Assembly (NCBI RefSeq): GCF_000732925.1
Contig: NZ_CP008953.1
Span: 3,348,001-3,412,000 of the forward strand
Length of the DNA stretch: 64,000 nucleotides
Origin: Amycolatopsis japonica
GTDB lineage: Bacteria; Actinomycetota; Actinomycetes; Mycobacteriales; Pseudonocardiaceae
Direction of reading: 5' to 3'
Under the pieces are notes generated by a model. The model made no database searches. It was not told the origin of the DNA and saw nothing but the letters and a program-made list of their open reading frames with translations. Positions 60,721-64,000 of this stretch are shown piece after piece. Numbering within the stretch: position 1 is the first letter of the stretch; every line of letters starts with the position of its first letter. Both the position numbers and the translations under genes were made by a program.

Positions 60721-61413
60721 TCAGCGCTTCCTGGCGATCGTGAGCCCGTCCGCGATGGGCAGCATCACCGTCTCGAACCGATCGTCGGCCGCGAGCCTGG
60801 CGTTGAACACGCGCAAGGTCTCCGCGCACCGGCGCGGGAGCCCCGGCTCCGCGAGTTCGGGGTCCAGGACCAGACCGTCCAGCAGTACATTGTCAGCAAC
60901 CAACAAACCACCTCGGCGCAACAGGGGGACAGCCGCCTCGTAGTACTTGAGGTAGTTCATCTTGTCGGCGTCGACGAAGACGAGATCGGCGACGGTGTCT
61001 TCGGCCAGGTTCTGGAGTGTCCGCCCGGCCGGCCCGAGCCGGAAATCGATACGGTCCGCCACGCCGGCACGCTCCCAGTGCTCCCGCGCGAGCTCGATCC
61101 ATTTGTCGGTCACGTCGCACGTGATCACCCGCCCGCCGGCGGAAAGCCCGCGAGCGAACGCCAGCGCGGAAAGACCGGTGAAGGTTCCGACGTCGACGAC
61201 GGTCGTCGCCTGCAGTAGCCCGGTCAGCATCGTCAGCAGCTGCAACTGCTCGGCGGGGACCATCATGCCCGCCGCGTCACCGACCGCTTCGGTGCGCTCG
61301 ATCAGCGCGCTCACCGCGGGATCGGGCGGTGTACAGGACTCGAGCAGGTAGTCACGCGTGGCCTGGTCGACCGAAACGTGCTTGAGCTCGGCGAACGGGG
61401 TGCTGCTACCCAT
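60721..61413 (-). CDS. SAM-dependent O-methyltransferase, family 3 type
   Basis: A 230-residue methyltransferase of the catechol/caffeoyl-CoA type (family 3). VVDVGTFTGLSALAFA is the SAM motif, VFVDADKMNYLKYYE carries the metal-binding aspartate, and LLVADNVLLDGLV follows. Such enzymes methylate catechols or aromatic hydroxyls with a divalent metal. In enediyne clusters O-methyltransferases act on the aromatic side group. The ATG has GGGAG upstream and gives the usual N-terminus; an earlier start adds 46 odd residues. Confidence 0.85.
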   Translation of the reverse strand: MGSSTPFAELKHVSVDQATRDYLLESCTPPDPAVSALIERTEAVGDAAGMMVPAEQLQLLTMLTGLLQATTVVDVGTFTGLSALAFARGLSAGGRVITCDVTDKWIELAREHWERAGVADRIDFRLGPAGRTLQNLAEDTVADLVFVDADKMNYLKYYEAAVPLLRRGGLLVADNVLLDGLVLDPELAEPGLPRRCAETLRVFNARLAADDRFETVMLPIADGLTIARKR

Positions 61414-61624
61414 CTTTGCTCCCTGGTGGTCGGTACGGGTCACCCGGGTGGGACACCGCGTTGGCCGAGCACACCGGGCCGGGCAATCGTCACCGGAGTT
61501 CGAGGGCGAGCGCGTCCTTAACCTTGCGCGACCCACGACCCGAGAGACCACGACAGGGAGCGCAGGAAGACGGCGGGCCGGGCGGATTCACCCGCCCGGC
61601 CCGCCGTCGCCCGAAAGGGAGCCG

Positions 61625-62224
61625 TTATTCGTTGGTCTCCACGGGGTAGATGAGGTGCGTGACCTTCTTGCCCTGGATGACGCGGGGTTCGCCGAATTTC
61701 CTGGGAGCGGAGCCGAGCGTGTCCACGAAACGGACTCCGTCGCCGAGCATGTACGGCACGAGGTCGAGGCGGACCTCGTCGAGCAACCCCTCGTCCAGCG
61801 CTTCACGGGCGACGATGCCCGGGCCCACGCCGACGTTCTTGTCCCCGGCGACCGCCTTGGCCTGGTCGATCGCGGCCTTGACGCCGCCCTCGGTCACGAA
61901 GACGAACTCGTCGCTTTCGGGGGCCCAGCCTTCGGGTACCGAATGGGTGACCACGAAGACCTGCACGCGCATGGGGTGCTGTCCGCCCCACCCGTCCATG
62001 CCGTCGAACTGGTTTCGCCCGACGACCAGGGCACCGTAGCCCTCGATCATGTCACGGACATAGTCGGCGGACGCCTCGGCGACCTTGTACGACCGGCCCG
62101 ACGCGGTGGGCACCTCGACATCGCCGGCACGGCACCACGCGAAAAGGTACTCAAAACCCCCGTTCTCCGGACCGGCGATGAAACCGTCCAGCGACACGGA
62201 CGCTTGAGTCGCCACCTTTGGCAT
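61625..62224 (-). CDS. Dihydrofolate reductase family (RibD C-terminal-like) protein
   Basis: A 199-residue RibD C-terminal/DHFR-like protein, with ASVSLDGFIAGPENGG at the start, ALVVGRNQFDGMDGWGG and LLDEVRLDLVPYMLGDGVRF near the end. It probably uses NADPH to reduce a small molecule. The ATG has AAGGGA upstream and 20 extra upstream codons are unlikely. It is on the minus strand with the methyltransferase, 211 bases upstream of it, and divergent from the halogenase. A paralogue is at 24211-24771. Confidence 0.83.
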   Translation of the reverse strand: MPKVATQASVSLDGFIAGPENGGFEYLFAWCRAGDVEVPTASGRSYKVAEASADYVRDMIEGYGALVVGRNQFDGMDGWGGQHPMRVQVFVVTHSVPEGWAPESDEFVFVTEGGVKAAIDQAKAVAGDKNVGVGPGIVAREALDEGLLDEVRLDLVPYMLGDGVRFVDTLGSAPRKFGEPRVIQGKKVTHLIYPVETNE

Positions 62225-62438
62225 GAGAAATCCCTTCTTGCGCGATGTATCGAGCACTTCTCGATCGCTCAACCCTGGCACCATGACCGGTCGTTGTCCA
62301 CTTCTCCCGTGCTCTCTTCGTATCGAAATGGTTTACCCCGCCGCACCCGTGGCGGGGTCACAACTCAGGAGAAGCTCCGTGCTCCGTCTCCGTGCGACGA
62401 TCCAGATCTGACCCTCGAGTTCAGGACGGAGATCTATT

Positions 62439-63941
62439 GTGAGTGCCGAGACCGCTGGGTTCGACGTCGTCGTGGTGGGTGGAGGCCCGTGCGGTTCGGC
62501 GGTGTCGACGTTGGTGGCGATGCAGGGACATCGGGTCTTGCTGCTGGAGAAGGAGAAGTTCCCGCGCTATCAGATCGGGGAATCGCTTCTCCCGGCCACG
62601 GTGCATGGAGTGTGCCGTCTGCTGGGCGTGTCGGAGGAACTCGACAAAGCGGGGTTCATGCTGAAACGCGGAGGAACGTTCCGCTGGGGCCGCAATCCGG
62701 AACCCTGGACGTTTTCTTTCGGAATTTCTTCGAAATTCGTGTCGGAGGCGTCGACGGCCTATCAGGTGGAGCGGATGCGCTTCGACCAGATTCTGCTGGA
62801 CAACGCTCGCCGTCGTGGGGTCGAGGTTCGGGAGGAGTCCTCGGTCGCCGATGTCATCGAGGATGCCGACGGCCGGGTCTGCGGCGTGCGGTACACGGAC
62901 GCCGACGGTGTCACCCACGAGGTGTCCGCACGGTTCGTCGTGGACTCCTCGGGGAACGGGAGCCGGATCCACAAAAAGGTGGGGGGACAGCGGCGCTATT
63001 CGGAGTTCTTCCGCAATCTGGCGTTGTTCGGCTATTTCGAAGGCGGCAAGCGACTGCCCGCGCCGAACGAGGGGAACATTCTCGCGGCGGCCTTCGATTC
63101 GGGCTGGTTCTGGTACATCCCGCTGACCGACACGTTGACCAGCGTCGGCGCGGTGCTCCACCCGGACGCGCTCGAACGCGCTCAAGGGGACAAGGAGCAG
63201 GCCCTGCTCGACCTGATCGCCGAATGTCCGCTGATCGCGGACTATCTCGCGGACGCGCGGCGGGTCACCAGTGGTCCCTACGGCGAGGTCCGGGTCCGCA
63301 AGGACTACTCCTACATCCAGGAGAAGTTCTGGCGGCCGGGGCTGATCCTCGCCGGCGACGCGGCCTGCTTCATCGACCCGGTGTTCTCCTCGGGCGTGCA
63401 CCTGGCGACCTACAGCGCGCTGCTCGCCGCCAGGACGATCAACACCGTGCTGGCGGGTACCGCGGGGGAGACCGAGTCCTGCGAGGAGTTCGAAGCGCGG
63501 TATCGCGCCGAGTATGCGAGGTTCCACGACTTCCTGGTGGCGTTCTACGACATGCACGAGGACGAGTCGTCGTACTTCTGGAGGGCGAAGAAGGTCACCG
63601 GGAACGCGGCCTCGGACGTCGAGTCGTTCGTGGAACTGGTCGGGGGTGGCTCGTCGGGTGAGGGAGCCCTGATCGACGCCAAGGCCTACCTGGGGAAGCG
63701 GGCACCCGCGTTCCAGGAGCTTTCCGACGCGGTGGAACGTCCGGTGCTGGTCGCGGGAGAGGACCGCGACCTGTTGAAGACCGAGCTCGCCCGCTCGGTG
63801 TCCCGTGAGGGCACCCGAATCCAGGTTCAGGCCAGCCTGGGGGCGAACGCCGACGAGCGGACCCCGGTCCGTGACGGCGGGCTGGTGCCTTCCGCCGACG
63901 GAATGCACTGGATCCGGCCTGTCCAGCAGCAGGCGAGCTGA
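62439..63941 (+). CDS. FADH2-dependent halogenase, phenol/PCP-substrate type
   Basis: A 500-residue flavin-dependent halogenase. The FAD motif is GGGPCGSA, the halogenase WxWxIP motif is W223-F-W-Y-I-P228, and the likely catalytic lysine is K76 (LKRGGTF). The N-terminus and the PVFSSGVHLATYSALLAA segment match BhaA/VhaA of glycopeptide clusters and SgcC3-like enzymes of enediyne clusters. Those enzymes chlorinate a tyrosine or beta-tyrosine tethered to a carrier protein. The GTG has AGGACGGAG upstream. The protein is divergent from the RibD-like gene and is followed 14 bases later by another open frame, so an operon continues past the window. Confidence 0.92.
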   Translation: MSAETAGFDVVVVGGGPCGSAVSTLVAMQGHRVLLLEKEKFPRYQIGESLLPATVHGVCRLLGVSEELDKAGFMLKRGGTFRWGRNPEPWTFSFGISSKFVSEASTAYQVERMRFDQILLDNARRRGVEVREESSVADVIEDADGRVCGVRYTDADGVTHEVSARFVVDSSGNGSRIHKKVGGQRRYSEFFRNLALFGYFEGGKRLPAPNEGNILAAAFDSGWFWYIPLTDTLTSVGAVLHPDALERAQGDKEQALLDLIAECPLIADYLADARRVTSGPYGEVRVRKDYSYIQEKFWRPGLILAGDAACFIDPVFSSGVHLATYSALLAARTINTVLAGTAGETESCEEFEARYRAEYARFHDFLVAFYDMHEDESSYFWRAKKVTGNAASDVESFVELVGGGSSGEGALIDAKAYLGKRAPAFQELSDAVERPVLVAGEDRDLLKTELARSVSREGTRIQVQASLGANADERTPVRDGGLVPSADGMHWIRPVQQQAS

Positions 63942-63955
63942 AGGGAATCACGGTC

Positions 63956-64000
63956 ATGTCAGTGACAGAGTCGACGGCCGGTAGCGTGCACCGGTTTCCG
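63956..64000 (+). CDS. Start of a further coding region (3' truncated)
   Basis: An ATG with GAAGGGA upstream begins 14 bases after the halogenase stop and is open to the end of the window (MSVTESTAGSVHRFP, 15 residues). It is too short to identify. Its position suggests it is cotranscribed with the halogenase and belongs to the same cluster. Confidence 0.6.
   Translation, partial: MSVTESTAGSVHRFP

Noticed and set aside
54744-64000. Glycopeptide (vancomycin-type) cluster as an explanation of the halogenase
   Set aside because: The glycosyltransferase, sugar genes and above all the neocarzinostatin-family apoprotein point to an enediyne. The glycopeptide option is kept open in the findings, but no cross-linking P450, NRPS or MbtH gene is seen.
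1-64000. tRNA, rRNA or other known RNA genes
   Set aside because: None was recognised by eye; a dedicated tRNA or Rfam search could still find a small one.

Overview
The window is high-GC actinomycete chromosome with frequent GTG starts, ATGA and TGATG gene overlaps, mycothiol-type formaldehyde detoxification, an ECF41-type sigma factor locus and a type VII-like effector pair. Together with a chlorinase resembling those of glycopeptide clusters, this suggests Amycolatopsis or a close member of the Pseudonocardiaceae. The genus is an inference from general knowledge; no rRNA, tRNA, transposase or CRISPR array was found.

Layout. 1-3958: end of a MocR-type regulator, then an overlapping amidohydrolase / DUF3311 / sodium:solute symporter operon. 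4071-6418: a pyruvyl transferase and an OmpA-like lipoprotein (coupled, minus strand) and a small MT0933-type antitoxin-like protein. 6401-16803: a taurine dissimilation locus. Tpa deaminates taurine to sulfoacetaldehyde, Xsc cleaves this to acetyl phosphate and sulfite, Pta makes acetyl-CoA, and a YeiH-type exporter with a divergent LysR regulator probably handles sulfite. An IclR regulator and a CobS/CobT-like ATPase/VWA pair run divergently from xsc. 16929-28231: an APC permease, an ECF41 sigma factor with divergent carboxymuconolactone decarboxylase and NAD(P)-binding genes, hydrolases, an MHS-type MFS permease and several small or unknown genes. 28278-33764: a secreted propeller lectin and an arsenic island (ArsR, ArsC, Acr3, an ArsO-like flavoprotein and an ArsR-GNAT fusion). 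33774-38667: a type VII-like two-gene effector operon ending in a DUF4474-like domain, a ricin-type lectin, P-loop kinases and a lipoprotein with no usable start. 38637-42828: a LuxR-type regulator, S-(hydroxymethyl)mycothiol dehydrogenase with its metallo-beta-lactamase partner, and a DMT permease. 43063-49361: two APC-superfamily transporters (one KimA-like), PhoU and an SDR. 49402-54543: an epoxide-hydrolase-like enzyme divergent from a CGNR regulator, PfkB and SurE, and two unknowns.

54744-64000 looks like the edge of a natural-product cluster that continues past the right end. It holds an enediyne-type glycosyltransferase, a sugar aminotransferase, a sugar N-methyltransferase, a secreted sialidase-like propeller, a neocarzinostatin-family apoprotein, an O-methyltransferase, a RibD/DHFR-like reductase and an FADH2-dependent halogenase. 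The set fits a chromoprotein enediyne carrying a dimethylamino sugar and a chlorinated aromatic group. The enediyne PKS itself is not in the window, so this is a prediction.

The non-coding DNA is unusually structured. Two inverted copies of a MITE-like element with 18-bp terminal inverted repeats lie at 11998-12317 and 50950-51373. A family of covarying hairpins with a conserved GGACGTTG apex occurs in both copies and again at 60459-60623. Two arrays of CTCGCGTGAT half-sites with 21-bp periodicity lie at 3966-4070 and 11882-11981.
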